Source: Planctomycetota bacterium (GTDB lineage: Bacteria > Planctomycetota > UBA8742 > UBA2392). Taken from it: a DNA stretch of 64,000 nt. The stretch covers positions 806,001 through 870,000 of the forward strand of contig JACKID010000001.1 in assembly GCA_020638675.1 (NCBI GenBank). The letters are read 5' to 3'. Below are positions 1 through 8,135 of the stretch, one piece after another. The notes under the pieces are model-generated. The model saw nothing but the letters and a program-made list of their open reading frames with translations. It was not told where the DNA came from and searched no databases. Numbering within the stretch: position 1 is the first letter of the stretch; each line of letters starts with the position of its first letter. A program made the translations under genes and the position numbers.

Positions 1-1986
1 GGCGAGCAGGCCGGTGGCGCCGACGTTGGTGATGCTGCCCGTCAGGCTCACGTTGTCGCCGTCCGGGTCCGTCACGGAGATGGCCAGTGAGAGGCTCGCG
101 AGGGTGTCAGCATGGGCCACAGAGATGGTGCCGCCGGCGGCGATTGTGCCGCTCGATGATGACAGGGCAATGGATGGCGCGTTGTTCGGCGCAACGCCAA
201 CGGCGATGTCGAATGCAAACTGCGTGTTCTCAATTCCGTCCGTTGCCGTGAGCACTACATGGTGATTGGTCGAGCCCTGATTGAACGTGCCGCTCGTCGG
301 GTCGATCGTGTAGGCCACGGCCGTTGCGGCGTGCGCGAATTCTGCCGTCTGCATCCCCTGCGTCGTGAGGTTGCTGATCTGTGCGCTGACGCTGACGGTG
401 CCGCCGTTGGGGTCGTTCACGGTGAAGTGCAGGTTCAGGCCGGCAAGGGTCGTTCCGTAGGACACGTTCAGCGTGTCATTGTTGGAGAGCGCCGAGCCGT
501 TGGCGGTAGCGGTTATGGTCGGCGGGTTGCTGCCGTTGATGCAGATGCGATCCGGCATCCCGACGTCGAGGTCGCCGTCGCCATCCACGTCCGCAAACGC
601 CATGGAGTGCGAGGTCCCGACCAGATTGATGCTGCCGTTGAACTGCCCGCTGCCGGAGTTTGTGCGCACGTAGCTTGTACCGGATTCGAACCCGATGCCC
701 AGGTCGAGATCGCCGTCGCCGTCCACGTCGCCTGCTTCAAGCGCGTAGGGTACGTCCGCCGCCGTGAAGACGGTGGGGCTGCCGAATGCGCCGGAGCCGT
801 TGTTGAAGTAGACGGAAACGCGGTTGTATGTGCCGTACGCCGACTGGCCAAGATGCCCCAGCGCAATGTCCACCCAGCCGTCGCCGTTGAAGTCGGCGGT
901 TGCCATCGATACCGCAATGGCGGTGGCGCCAAGGTCAAGGCGGCTGGTGTAGAAGAAGTTGCCGGCGCCGTCGTTCAGGTAGTAGTAGGACTGCACGGGG
1001 CCGAAGCCGAAGTTGCCGGTGAACACGTCCAGGTCGCCGTCATTGTCGATGTCGGCCAGGCGGATGGCCCAGCTGTTGTCGGCCACTTCGGCCGTGCTGC
1101 CGGAGACATAAAGGAATGCGCGACGGGTGAAATTGCCATTGCCGTCGTTGATGTAGATGTCGTTGGGGATGTCGGAGACCCCGCCGTTGGAAACGACGAA
1201 GTCCACGTCACCGTCGCCGTCGATGTCGCCGGCGTCCACGTCGATCGAGTACTCATTGCCGGTGCCGAAGTTGGTCGTGTTGCTGAAGCCGGCGCCGCCG
1301 TCATTCCGGTAGATCAGGTTCTGGCCGGACCAGGTGCCGCTGGTCGTGCCCATCGGCGATCCCACCATGATGATGTCCAGGTCGCCGTCGCTCTCGACGT
1401 CGGCCAGCGCGCAGTGATAGCTGCCGTAGTAGTTGCTGCTGAGCAGAGTGGCGCTGAACACGCCCGTGCCGTCATTGATCAGGATGTAGGACTGGCCGTT
1501 GTCGATCGCGACCATGTCGAGATCGCCGTCGCCGTCGAGGTCGCCGAACTCGGCATCCCAGCCGCTGGCGACGCCTGTGGACTGCACAGCGCTGGTGAAG
1601 GCCGTCGGGCCTTGAGCGGCTGCACCGCGGAAGCGCCAGTTGAAGCCCTGCGCCAGACCGCCGCCGCCGGAAGCCTGAATGCCGGTCGTGAGCGTGGCCT
1701 CGATCTCCTCGCCGGGCAGCAGGTCGGTGGACGGGTTAAAGGTAAGGCTGCTGGTGCCGCCGCCGCTCAGGCTGCCCGTAAGCCAGCCGCGCAGGTTGCT
1801 GCGAACCCGGAAGTCGCCGCTGCCGGGTGCGGCCATCGCTGCCGAGAAGCCCGCGGTCAGGTTGCCGGACAGGGCCGCGTCGGTGTCGTGGCGTGTCGGG
1901 CTGACCGAGGTGACGGTCGGTTGCGCCGCCATTGTCGCGGCCGTCAGGGTAATCAATGCGATCAGGCAATGGATTCTGCTGAACAT
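1..1986 (-). CDS. Secreted VCBS/FG-GAP repeat protein (3' end outside window)
   Basis: The frame is open from the ATG at 1986 to the window edge (662 codons), so the C-terminus is missing. A GGAGG ribosome site lies 7 nt upstream. Residues 1-22 form a signal peptide. An SbsA-like Ig domain follows, then about seven VCBS/FG-GAP repeats with the calcium-loop pattern D-x-D-G-D-G-D-x-D (for example DLDGDGDLD, DVDGDGDLD), then cadherin-like repeats near the edge. The family is extracellular, often adhesin-like or an integrin-like propeller; ligand unknown. It is divergent from an XRE regulator across a 137-bp promoter region, which may control it. Confidence 0.85.
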   Translation of the reverse strand, partial: MFSRIHCLIALITLTAATMAAQPTVTSVSPTRHDTDAALSGNLTAGFSAAMAAPGSGDFRVRSNLRGWLTGSLSGGGTSSLTFNPSTDLLPGEEIEATLTTGIQASGGGGLAQGFNWRFRGAAAQGPTAFTSAVQSTGVASGWDAEFGDLDGDGDLDMVAIDNGQSYILINDGTGVFSATLLSSNYYGSYHCALADVESDGDLDIIMVGSPMGTTSGTWSGQNLIYRNDGGAGFSNTTNFGTGNEYSIDVDAGDIDGDGDVDFVVSNGGVSDIPNDIYINDGNGNFTRRAFLYVSGSTAEVADNSWAIRLADIDNDGDLDVFTGNFGFGPVQSYYYLNDGAGNFFYTSRLDLGATAIAVSMATADFNGDGWVDIALGHLGQSAYGTYNRVSVYFNNGSGAFGSPTVFTAADVPYALEAGDVDGDGDLDLGIGFESGTSYVRTNSGSGQFNGSINLVGTSHSMAFADVDGDGDLDVGMPDRICINGSNPPTITATANGSALSNNDTLNVSYGTTLAGLNLHFTVNDPNGGTVSVSAQISNLTTQGMQTAEFAHAATAVAYTIDPTSGTFNQGSTNHHVVLTATDGIENTQFAFDIAVGVAPNNAPSIALSSSSGTIAAGGTISVAHADTLASLSLAISVTDPDGDNVSLTGSITNVGATGLLA

Positions 1987-2057
1987 GCTCACTCCTCCGT
2001 AGGGAATCGATATGCGCATGGTGTACCTGAATGGTGACGAAATCAGAAAAGTCTTGA

Positions 2058-2090
2058 TTGAATTGTGTCCCGCAACTGGTACAACCGGTT
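2058..2090 (+). promoter_or_regulatory. Sigma-70-like promoter and AACCGGTT palindrome upstream of XRE gene
   Basis: TTGAAT (2058-2063), a 16-bp spacer and TACAAC (2080-2085) precede the regulator. The palindrome AACCGGTT (2083-2090) overlaps the -10 and would suit an autoregulatory operator. This is pattern matching only. Confidence 0.45.
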
Positions 2091-2123
2091 TGTCCACAAC
2101 CGAATCAGGGACAGGAGGCAGCC

Positions 2124-3614
2124 ATGAACACGGCCGTTGATCGCAACACAGAGCGCGCGGAAGCCATCCAGAAGCGCGTCGCAGAGCTGGCGGAGACGCA
2201 CTCCCAGGCCGAGCTGTCCCGCAAGACCGAGTTCTCGCGCAACAACGTGAGCCGCTACGTCAACGGCACGCGCATGCCGCTGGAGTTCGGCGCCGCGCTG
2301 GTGGAGGGGCTGGGGATCAACCCGTCGTGGCTGCTGACGGGCGAGGGCACGCCGTACCTCTCAGACATCAACGCGGGCACGCAGAAGATGGCCGGCGACC
2401 TGCTCGCGCTGGTGGACGCCATGGCGGCCGTGAACCGCATGCGCCTGGGCTCGCTCACCGGCAAGCACCACCTGGGCGTGCTGCGTGAGCTGAACGAGAC
2501 GCTGAAGAACTACGAAGAGTTGCGCGGCAAGCTGAACGCGCACAGTCGCAAGATCTTCCTTAAGTTGATTGAAGACGTGCGCGACGCGTTGAAGCGCCGC
2601 GATCTCAACCGGGCCGAGACGCTGATGCAGGCGCTGGACCAGGTGTCGCGGCTCACGGATGACCCCTTCCTGCGCGCGCAGTATGAGGGCGCGCAGTCGC
2701 AGTTCCACCACTACAACAACGACCCGGAAGCCGCGCTGCCGCACCAGCGGGCGGTGTTTGCTTCCTTCCTTGTACACCACTCCCGCTTTGACGACTGGAT
2801 GAAGCCGGAGGCGCACAACTACGTTGCCGTTCTTGAGCACAACTACCGATTCGTGGAGGCCCGCCGCGTGGCCCGCGCCGCGGTCGAGATGTGCGACGGT
2901 GAGGACCCGCCGATGCAGCATCGCGCGGCCGTGCTGGATATCGAGCTTGGCGACCTGCAGCGTGGGCTGAACGATCTGCGCCGCCTGATCCCACTCGTGG
3001 ATGAGCGCTACGGATACAACCTGCAGCAGTCGCTTGCGCGCGGACAGGTGCTCGAGGGCTCAATGACCATGCCGCAGGCGATCACCTTCGGCGGCGATCT
3101 GCCCGCGAAGTGGGGTAGACTGGCCGGCACGGCCGTGGCGCTGGAGCGCGAGCCCGACATCGAACTCATACTGAAGAAGGGCGTGGGCAGCACGCCCGAA
3201 AGGGTGAACACTGAAGACGCGCTGGCCGTGCACCTGTCCTGCCTGCTGGAAGTGCTTCGCGATGGCGGCGCGACGCCGGCTCAACGGTTGCTGGTTCACA
3301 TCGAGAATACGAAGCAAAAGCAGGATGACGTCACGCGCTTCCGCGAGCAGTGCATGGTCGCCCAGCTGTTCCGCCTTGGCAACCAGCGCAAGCAGGCGCT
3401 CAAGCACCTGCGCCTCGCCGTGGAAATTCTTGCGTCGTTGAAGGTCGGCATCACACCACCGGTCGAGTACCGGATCCTGCACGCGCGCAATGTGCTCGCC
3501 TTGATTGGGCCAGATGAGAAGGACGCGGAACTGAAGGCTTGGCGCGAGATGGCCACGGCGTTTGCTAAGGACTTCCATGGTCGCGGCTATCACAGTCTGA
3601 GAGGCTTGGTCTAG
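2124..3614 (+). CDS. XRE-family regulator with long helical/TPR-like C-terminus
   Basis: 496 residues from the ATG at 2124, chosen because AGGAGG sits 7 nt upstream; an upstream in-frame start at 2058 has no ribosome site. Residues about 10-75 are an XRE helix-turn-helix (QAELSRKTEFSRNNVSRYVNGTR) followed by the WLLTGEG signature common after XRE domains. The remaining ~400 residues are helical and TPR-like, resembling the Rgg/PlcR-type architecture in which the repeats sense a ligand. It is divergent from the secreted VCBS protein, a plausible target. The ligand cannot be told from the sequence. Confidence 0.8.
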   Translation: MNTAVDRNTERAEAIQKRVAELAETHSQAELSRKTEFSRNNVSRYVNGTRMPLEFGAALVEGLGINPSWLLTGEGTPYLSDINAGTQKMAGDLLALVDAMAAVNRMRLGSLTGKHHLGVLRELNETLKNYEELRGKLNAHSRKIFLKLIEDVRDALKRRDLNRAETLMQALDQVSRLTDDPFLRAQYEGAQSQFHHYNNDPEAALPHQRAVFASFLVHHSRFDDWMKPEAHNYVAVLEHNYRFVEARRVARAAVEMCDGEDPPMQHRAAVLDIELGDLQRGLNDLRRLIPLVDERYGYNLQQSLARGQVLEGSMTMPQAITFGGDLPAKWGRLAGTAVALEREPDIELILKKGVGSTPERVNTEDALAVHLSCLLEVLRDGGATPAQRLLVHIENTKQKQDDVTRFREQCMVAQLFRLGNQRKQALKHLRLAVEILASLKVGITPPVEYRILHARNVLALIGPDEKDAELKAWREMATAFAKDFHGRGYHSLRGLV

Positions 3615-3673
3615 TGTGGCCCGCGCCATGCCGCGTGTTGGTCTCGCCTGCCCGTGGTCCGAGAGAAACAAGA

Positions 3674-3702
3674 TTGGACCCACGCGAGCCTTCGCCTATA
3701 AG
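3674..3702 (+). promoter_or_regulatory. Sigma-70-like promoter
   Basis: TTGGAC (3674-3679), 17-bp spacer, TATAAG (3697-3702), followed 27 nt later by the ATG at 3730 with its own GGAG site. It is one of the best -35/-10 pairs in the window. Confidence 0.6.
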
Positions 3703-3729
3703 TGCGGATATCCGATACAGGAGATGAAG

Positions 3730-4188
3730 ATGAAACGCGTAGCCCTGGTCCTGCATGACAATGGGAACGTCGCCCCGGTCGATGATGCGGCAAAGCACTT
3801 CGAGCGCGTGGACGTGTATGAGGTCGACGGGAATGCCATGAAGAAACTCGACCTCGAGTTCGACCCGAAGGCGGACGATTTCGATCTCGCGGAAGCACTG
3901 GTGCTGGAGAAGGTCACGGACGTGATCGGTCAGCACTTTGAACAGGGTTCGTTCGACAAGCTGAAGGCGCGCGGCATCCACCTCTGGCTTGAGGCGCCCG
4001 AGATCAAGTCGGGAGTCGCCGTGGAAGCCTGGAACGAGAAGCATCTCCCCGAGGCCCTGGTCGGCGCACACGCCGTGCATGGGCCGGAAGGCGGTGCGCG
4101 TATACGCACGCACCACGCGCACGGTCGCCACGTGTCGCGCACATCAGAACGGGGAATGCAGCCGCCCGCGCACGGCCCGCAGGTATAG
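3730..4188 (+). CDS. Unknown small protein, weakly NifX/NifB-C-terminal-like
   Basis: 152 residues. The ATG at 3730 is preferred over 3724 because GGAG at 3720-3723 then has normal spacing. Residues 1-115 have an alpha/beta pattern (RVALVLHDNGNVAPVDDAAKH, then a segment ending FDKLKARGIHLWLE) that resembles dinitrogenase Fe-Mo cofactor family proteins. No cysteine ligands are present, so the resemblance is fold-level at best. The last ~35 residues are His/Arg-rich and low in complexity. It converges on the HisN gene with no gap: stop codons abut at 4188/4189. Confidence 0.65.
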   Translation: MKRVALVLHDNGNVAPVDDAAKHFERVDVYEVDGNAMKKLDLEFDPKADDFDLAEALVLEKVTDVIGQHFEQGSFDKLKARGIHLWLEAPEIKSGVAVEAWNEKHLPEALVGAHAVHGPEGGARIRTHHAHGRHVSRTSERGMQPPAHGPQV

Positions 4189-5034
4189 CTACTTCAGATT
4201 CAGCTTGGGCAGCTTGCCGTGCAGCGCCTTGATGGCGTCGTCGTGGAGTACGCCGTTGCTGCACACAACGTTGCCGGAGTAGATCGTCGGCTCGCCTTCA
4301 AAATCTGTGAGCTTGCCGCCGGCTTCCGCCAACATGGCCGCGAACGGCGCGATGTCCCACTCGCGGATCTTGGGCTCGAAGCTGATATCCATGCGCCCGG
4401 TGACGACCAGCAGATGGCCCCAGCAGTGGCCGAAGCCGCGGTCCTTGCGCGTGGCGTCGCGCAGCTTCAGGAATTCGCCGACACGGCCTGAACGGTGGAA
4501 CGCTCCCTGGCCGGTGGTCGTAATCATGGCCTGTTTGAGTTCGCTGCATGGGCTGACCTGTGCGCGGATGGCGCGCTCTTTCAGCGTCTCGATGTCGTAG
4601 GCGTGCGTGGTGTCCTGCACCCACCAGCAGCCCTGGCCGCGGGTCGCCCAGGCGATTTCTCGCTGCGCGGGCATGAAGCAGATGCCGCCGACCAACTCAT
4701 CGTTGTACTCAAGGCCTACCAGCGTGCCGAAGATCGGCAGTTTGCGGATGAACGCCTCGGTGCCGTCCAGCGGGTCGATGATCCATTTGAAGCCGCTGGT
4801 GCCGTGCTCGTCTTCATGCTCTTCGCCGACGATCGCGTCGTCCGGGAACACGGCGCCGATGCGCTCGCGCAGGATTTTCTCGGCGCGTTCGTCCGCTTGT
4901 GTCACGGGGCTGCCGTCGCCCTTCCAGACCACGTCGATGGCCATGTCGAAGTAGAACTCGGCGATGGCTTTGCCCGCGTCGAAGGTTGCGTCGAGGCCCA
5001 GCGCCAGTCGCGATGCGATTGCCTTGTCGGTCAT
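4189..5034 (-). CDS. hisN: Inositol-monophosphatase family enzyme, HisN-type histidinol-phosphatase
   Basis: 281 residues, normal length for the family. The Mg-dependent phosphatase motifs are present: GEEHEDE (first metal ligands), WIIDPLDGTEAF (DPLDGT loop) and WDIAPFAAML with GG (WD motif). The GTLVGLEYNDELVGGICFMPAQ stretch resembles HisN histidinol-phosphatases more than inositol monophosphatases; 3'-phosphoadenosine phosphatase (CysQ) is another possibility. No his genes are nearby. The start has no Shine-Dalgarno site but TATCTT lies exactly 6 nt upstream, suggesting a leaderless transcript. Confidence 0.85.
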   Translation of the reverse strand: MTDKAIASRLALGLDATFDAGKAIAEFYFDMAIDVVWKGDGSPVTQADERAEKILRERIGAVFPDDAIVGEEHEDEHGTSGFKWIIDPLDGTEAFIRKLPIFGTLVGLEYNDELVGGICFMPAQREIAWATRGQGCWWVQDTTHAYDIETLKERAIRAQVSPCSELKQAMITTTGQGAFHRSGRVGEFLKLRDATRKDRGFGHCWGHLLVVTGRMDISFEPKIREWDIAPFAAMLAEAGGKLTDFEGEPTIYSGNVVCSNGVLHDDAIKALHGKLPKLNLK

Positions 5035-5040
5035 GGCGGC

Positions 5041-5046
5041 AAGATA
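5041..5046 (-). promoter_or_regulatory. -10 hexamer 6 nt before hisN start
   Basis: TATCTT on the minus strand with 6 nt to the ATG; no ribosome site between. Confidence 0.45.
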
Positions 5047-5172
5047 TCCGAAAACCGCAGGCCGGGCGAGGTGTCAGACTTTTTGCACTGCACGTCCAAT
5101 GCGGGCGGCGTATGCTTTGCGCTCGCTCGCATGACGGCCCACGTTGGGCCAATTCTCTGGAAAGGATCCCCG

Positions 5173-5904
5173 ATGAACCGCAATCAGTTTCTGATCGCCA
5201 TGGCCGTGATGGGTGTGATGTCCATGGCCGGCAGTTTTCTCGCCGTGTACGCGCTGCAGAGTGACAAGCCCCTGAACGCTCAGGAAGGCGCCGCGGCGGG
5301 CGTGGTCAAAGCCACGGCGTTCGAGCTGGTGGACAAGGACGGCAACTCGCGCGCCTCGCTTTCGATCGGCGACGACAACGGCGTGCAGCTGACCATGCTT
5401 GACGACAAGGGCAACGGGCGACTCCAGCTGAATTCGGGCGGCGACCGCGCCTACCTCGCGCTGCTGGACCGCAAGGGCAACATGCGCTACCTGGTCGGGC
5501 AGGACGACACCTCGACCATGCAGACCTTCAACGACGGCAAGGGCAAGAGCCGCATCATCCAGCAGTTCGAAGACGACGGGAACATCCTGTTCTCGTTCCT
5601 CAATGCGGAAGGCAAGGCCAGCATGACGCTGCTCGCGGGCAAGGAGCAGGCCAGCACCCTGATCCTCGCCGACCCCACCGGCAAGAACACCGTCACCATG
5701 TTCGCCAAGGACGACCAGTCCAGCCTGCAGCTTGAGGCGGGCAACGGCAGCCTGCTGAACGCGGTGCTCGGCGACGGGCGCCCGGTGTATGCGCTCAGCA
5801 AGGACAGCAAGCTGCGCCTGCGCGGCATGCTGGGCGAAGACGGCACGCCGGAATTCATCTTCCTGAACGACAAGAAGGAAGCGGTCTGGCGCGCGGGTAA
5901 GTAA
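5173..5904 (+). CDS. Exported repeat protein of unknown function
   Basis: 243 residues from an ATG preceded by GGAAAGGA. Residues 7-30 form a hydrophobic signal or anchor. The rest is a series of ~20-residue units of the form F/L-x-L-x-D-x-x-G-x-x-R-x-x-L (for example LVDKDGNSRASLSI, LLDRKGNMRYLVG, LADPTGKNTVTM), which suggests a beta-solenoid or beta-propeller-like periplasmic domain. No catalytic motif is evident. It lies 65 bp upstream of arfB, probably independent. Confidence 0.75.
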   Translation: MNRNQFLIAMAVMGVMSMAGSFLAVYALQSDKPLNAQEGAAAGVVKATAFELVDKDGNSRASLSIGDDNGVQLTMLDDKGNGRLQLNSGGDRAYLALLDRKGNMRYLVGQDDTSTMQTFNDGKGKSRIIQQFEDDGNILFSFLNAEGKASMTLLAGKEQASTLILADPTGKNTVTMFAKDDQSSLQLEAGNGSLLNAVLGDGRPVYALSKDSKLRLRGMLGEDGTPEFIFLNDKKEAVWRAGK

Positions 5905-5969
5905 GTGCTGCGATGCGTGCGGGCGCGCGGTGCATGCCGCGCGCCCGCAACCTTGATACGTTTGTGTGC

Positions 5970-6383
5970 ATGATCGAGCTGCCGAACATCCGAGTTGCCG
6001 AGAGCGAGCTGGAATTCAGCTTCGCCCGCAGCGGCGGGCCCGGCGGGCAGAACGTCAACAAGGTCAGCAGCAAGGTCGTGCTGCACTGGGACGTGAACGC
6101 CTCGCCCGGCGTGCCGGATGCCGTCAAGCAGCGCTTTATCCAGACCTTCCGGACGCGCATCAGTGACGCGGGCATGCTGGTGATGGACTGCGACGAAACC
6201 CGCAGCCAGCACACCAACCGCGAGCTGGTCATCGAGCGCCTGAAGCAGATGCTGCAACAGGTCGCCAGGCCGCCCAAGCGACGCATACCCACCAAGCCGT
6301 CCAAGGCCGCCAAAAAGAAGCGCCGCGCGCACCGCGAAAAGCACGCCCAGAAGAAACAGTTGCGCAAGAAGGTCGACTACTGA
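5970..6383 (+). CDS. arfB: Alternative ribosome-rescue factor ArfB (YaeJ/Pth4 family)
   Basis: 137 residues, close to the usual ~140. The ATG at 5970 is chosen because MIELPNIR begins the conserved domain. The motif RSGGPGGQNVNK carries the catalytic GGQ (residues 25-27) that hydrolyses peptidyl-tRNA. The C-terminal tail, from about residue 100, is Lys/Arg-rich (KKKRRAHREKHAQKKQLRKK), matching the tail that enters the empty mRNA channel of stalled ribosomes. It lacks the codon-recognition domains of RF1/RF2. Its last 7 bp overlap a convergent gene. Confidence 0.93.
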   Translation: MIELPNIRVAESELEFSFARSGGPGGQNVNKVSSKVVLHWDVNASPGVPDAVKQRFIQTFRTRISDAGMLVMDCDETRSQHTNRELVIERLKQMLQQVARPPKRRIPTKPSKAAKKKRRAHREKHAQKKQLRKKVDY

Positions 6384-6724
6384 TCCGTCGGGAACGTGGT
6401 GGTCAGTTCCTCTTTGGTGTCGGTGTTGCTCAGCAGCATTTTCACCACAAGTGTGTCGCGGCTGGGGAAGTCACGGCAGCGCGGGCACAGACGGTAGAGC
6501 ACTGTGCGTTTCTGGCCGCGCTTGGCGCCCACGCGTGTCTGGACCTCGGAGTGGGGGATGTGCAGCCCGATGAACCCGTCTTCGCCGCGAGTGCCGCAGA
6601 ACAGACAGGGGCCTTCGCTGGTCTGGATCACCAGTTTGGTGGCCCGGCGGATGCCGATCGGCTTGCCCGCGCGCTTGAAGCCCGCCACGCGCTGGATGAT
6701 CGGGTGTTGTTCGATCCCGTCCAT
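6377..6724 (-). CDS. Conserved-looking CxxC zinc-ribbon-like protein
   Basis: 115 residues if started at the ATG at 6724; an in-frame ATG at 6760 is possible. The inner start is favoured because TTAAAT lies exactly 6 nt upstream, the spacing seen at other genes here. CLFC and CPRC pairs about 45 residues apart could bind one zinc. No family recognised. It ends inside the arfB 3' end (7-bp convergent overlap). Confidence 0.6.
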   Translation of the reverse strand: MDGIEQHPIIQRVAGFKRAGKPIGIRRATKLVIQTSEGPCLFCGTRGEDGFIGLHIPHSEVQTRVGAKRGQKRTVLYRLCPRCRDFPSRDTLVVKMLLSNTDTKEELTTTFPTDQ

Positions 6725-6730
6725 GCGCAG

Positions 6731-6736
6731 ATTTAA
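6731..6736 (-). promoter_or_regulatory. -10-like hexamer 6 nt before start
   Basis: TTAAAT on the minus strand, 6 nt from the ATG at 6724. Confidence 0.35.
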
Positions 6737-6780
6737 GCACGCACACCGGGGATTGACCATCGAACACTGAGCATTGATTA

Positions 6781-6809
6781 TTGCCGAGCAGGCTGGCGCG
6801 CCATAGCGT
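6781..6809 (+). promoter_or_regulatory. Possible tRNA promoter
   Basis: TTGCCG (6781-6786), 17-bp spacer, TAGCGT (6804-6809), with the tRNA starting 13 nt further on. Confidence 0.4.
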
Positions 6810-6821
6810 CAGCGACGAGTT

Positions 6822-6910
6822 GCCGGGATGGCGGAATTGGCAGACGCGGTGGATTCAAAATCCACAGTCCTTCAGTGGGCGTGAGGGTTCAAGTCCCTCT
6901 CCCGGCACCA
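6822..6910 (+). tRNA. tRNA-Leu(CAA), CCA encoded
   Basis: The acceptor stem GCCGGGA/TCCCGGC closes a cloverleaf. The anticodon stem GTGGA/TCCAC encloses the loop TTCAAAA, so the anticodon is CAA (reads UUG). The long variable arm (about 6863-6882) is of the class II type expected for leucine. The T arm contains GGTTCAAGTCC. ACCA at 6907-6910 gives the discriminator base and an encoded CCA end. Confidence 0.97.
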
Positions 6911-6948
6911 AAGCAAGAGGTCTCGGCTAACGCCGAGACCTCTTGCTT
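6911..6948 (+). terminator. Perfect 17-bp hairpin directly after tRNA CCA
   Basis: Arms 6911-6927 and 6932-6948 are exact complements with a 4-nt loop (TAAC), followed by TTTG. It starts at the base after CCA, so it probably ends the tRNA transcript or guides 3' processing. Confidence 0.7.
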
Positions 6949-6956
6949 TGTCCTGA

Positions 6957-7002
6957 GCCGTTCGACGGTCTCACCGCAGGCGAGCACAGCGAGTCGAAGG
7001 GC
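6957..7002. repeat. REP-like inverted repeat
   Basis: GCCGTTCGAC (6957-6966) pairs with GTCGAAGGGC (6993-7002) with one mismatch. The flanks TCCTGAGC and GTCGAAGGG resemble a short palindrome I know from many environmental GC-rich genomes. Confidence 0.4.
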
Positions 7003-7005
7003 AAG

Positions 7006-7149
7006 CTACTCTTGGCGCAGGTCGAGCCCGGTGTCGAACTCGGATGCAGCCGCATCAGGTAGCCCGCCAACCATGATGCCCAGCCTCAGGCTGAGCGATA
7101 GAAACACTCCCACCCCCGTTGCGAGTACGTCCAGAAAGGATTCAAACAG
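7006..7149 (-). CDS. Possible 47-residue membrane peptide (CTG start, tentative)
   Basis: The frame from 7149 to TAG at 7006 reads as a plausible short membrane protein (LFESFLDVLATGVGVFLSL), close in character to the next small gene. There is no ATG/GTG/TTG; GGAGGTG precedes a CTG by 4 nt. It could equally be chance or the remnant of a longer gene. Confidence 0.25.
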   Translation of the reverse strand: MFESFLDVLATGVGVFLSLSLRLGIMVGGLPDAAASEFDTGLDLRQE

Positions 7150-7199
7150 GATGCACCTCCACCATCAGAACGGGCAACGTGCGAGCGCTTGTGCCGCGC

Positions 7200-7379
7200 C
7201 TAGTGCGCGTGGTGTGCGTCGATGCCTTCGCTCGGTTTTCGGTGGGGGATGAACAAACCAGGCGCTATCAGGAACAGCAGCCCCGCGACAATCGCGAACA
7301 CCACCACGAACAGCGTCACCGCAACATCAAGCAGCGCCCCGAAAATCGCGCCCGCGATCCTGAGCTTGCTGCGGAACAT
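7200..7379 (-). CDS. Small membrane protein, 59 residues
   Basis: Starts at the ATG at 7379, with AGGTG 5 nt upstream, and stops at TAG 7200-7202. A basic N-terminus (MFRSKLR) precedes one strongly hydrophobic segment (residues ~10-43, possibly a hairpin of two helices with a central Pro-Gly), then a His-rich tail (DAHHAH). No family recognised. The His-rich end might bind metal, which is speculative. Confidence 0.5.
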   Translation of the reverse strand: MFRSKLRIAGAIFGALLDVAVTLFVVVFAIVAGLLFLIAPGLFIPHRKPSEGIDAHHAH

Positions 7380-7492
7380 GGCTGCACCTGGCTGTGAGGC
7401 GAGACTACGCTCTCACAATCAGAACACCTGCGGAGGCTGGTCTGTTCCTTTGTCACCGAGGAATCCGCGGACGGACTCGCGTCGCAAGCCGG

Positions 7493-7912
7493 CTAGCGCC
7501 GCCGCTTCTTGTACTCATCCAGCATCTTGCGCATTTCGGCCACTTCCTGTGCGAGGTCGGCCTCAAGCGCCACGGCGAACTCCGCCTCCATTCGTGCTCG
7601 TACGTCGGCCTGCGATTGCGCGAACTGCGAGACGTCGCGCGCGCGGAACAACTTCACCAGCTCCGGGCGAATGGACTCTGTCGACTGCCGCAGCAACTCC
7701 GTTGCCCGCGCCTTGGCTCTCCTTTGCTGCTCATTAAGTCGCGGCTGGGGGTACATCTCGCGAATGATCGTGTTCTGGAGTGTGTCGATTTCGCGGTTCG
7801 CTATCTCCACGCTCGCGGCGTTGTCAGCTGCGCCCTCGCCTGCCTCACTTGCTTCGCCACCGCAGGCGGCCAACAGCAGCAACATCAGCCCGATCGTGAT
7901 GGTCTTCAGCAT
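7493..7912 (-). CDS. Small lipoprotein, unknown function
   Basis: 139 residues from the ATG at 7912; AGGAGG lies 7 nt upstream, whereas the ATG at 7918 abuts it. The lipobox LLAAC places the lipidated Cys at residue 17. The mature part is charged and helical (two predicted coiled-coil stretches rich in Glu/Arg/Gln, ending DEYKKRRR). No enzymatic motif. It lies divergent from the E1 gene. Confidence 0.75.
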   Translation of the reverse strand: MLKTITIGLMLLLLAACGGEASEAGEGAADNAASVEIANREIDTLQNTIIREMYPQPRLNEQQRRAKARATELLRQSTESIRPELVKLFRARDVSQFAQSQADVRARMEAEFAVALEADLAQEVAEMRKMLDEYKKRRR

Positions 7913-8135
7913 GCCCATCCTCCTGATATTGAAGCCGCTATTGTGACCTATGCGCCAGGAAAACCAAACGGTCTGGCCGCTTCCTGACTGCTTTTCCAGC
8001 CTGTGGACAAGCCCCCTAACCCCACCCGAACCAACCACTTGCGCGCGCAGCCGGCGTATGGAATCGTCGCGCCGCTGCGGAGAATTTGATACAAACTCCG
8101 ATTCGCTAATCGCCCGGAACGCAACACGGTACGAC

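Noticed and set aside
259..2037. Long open frame (592 codons) on the plus strand
   Set aside because: It lies opposite the VCBS gene; its composition (Val/Ala/Gly/Asp repeats) is the antisense of Asp-Gly repeats, and it has no ribosome site.
6875..7252. 125-codon open frame starting inside the tRNA
   Set aside because: It starts within tRNA-Leu and runs through a perfect hairpin; Ser/Arg-rich with no ribosome site.
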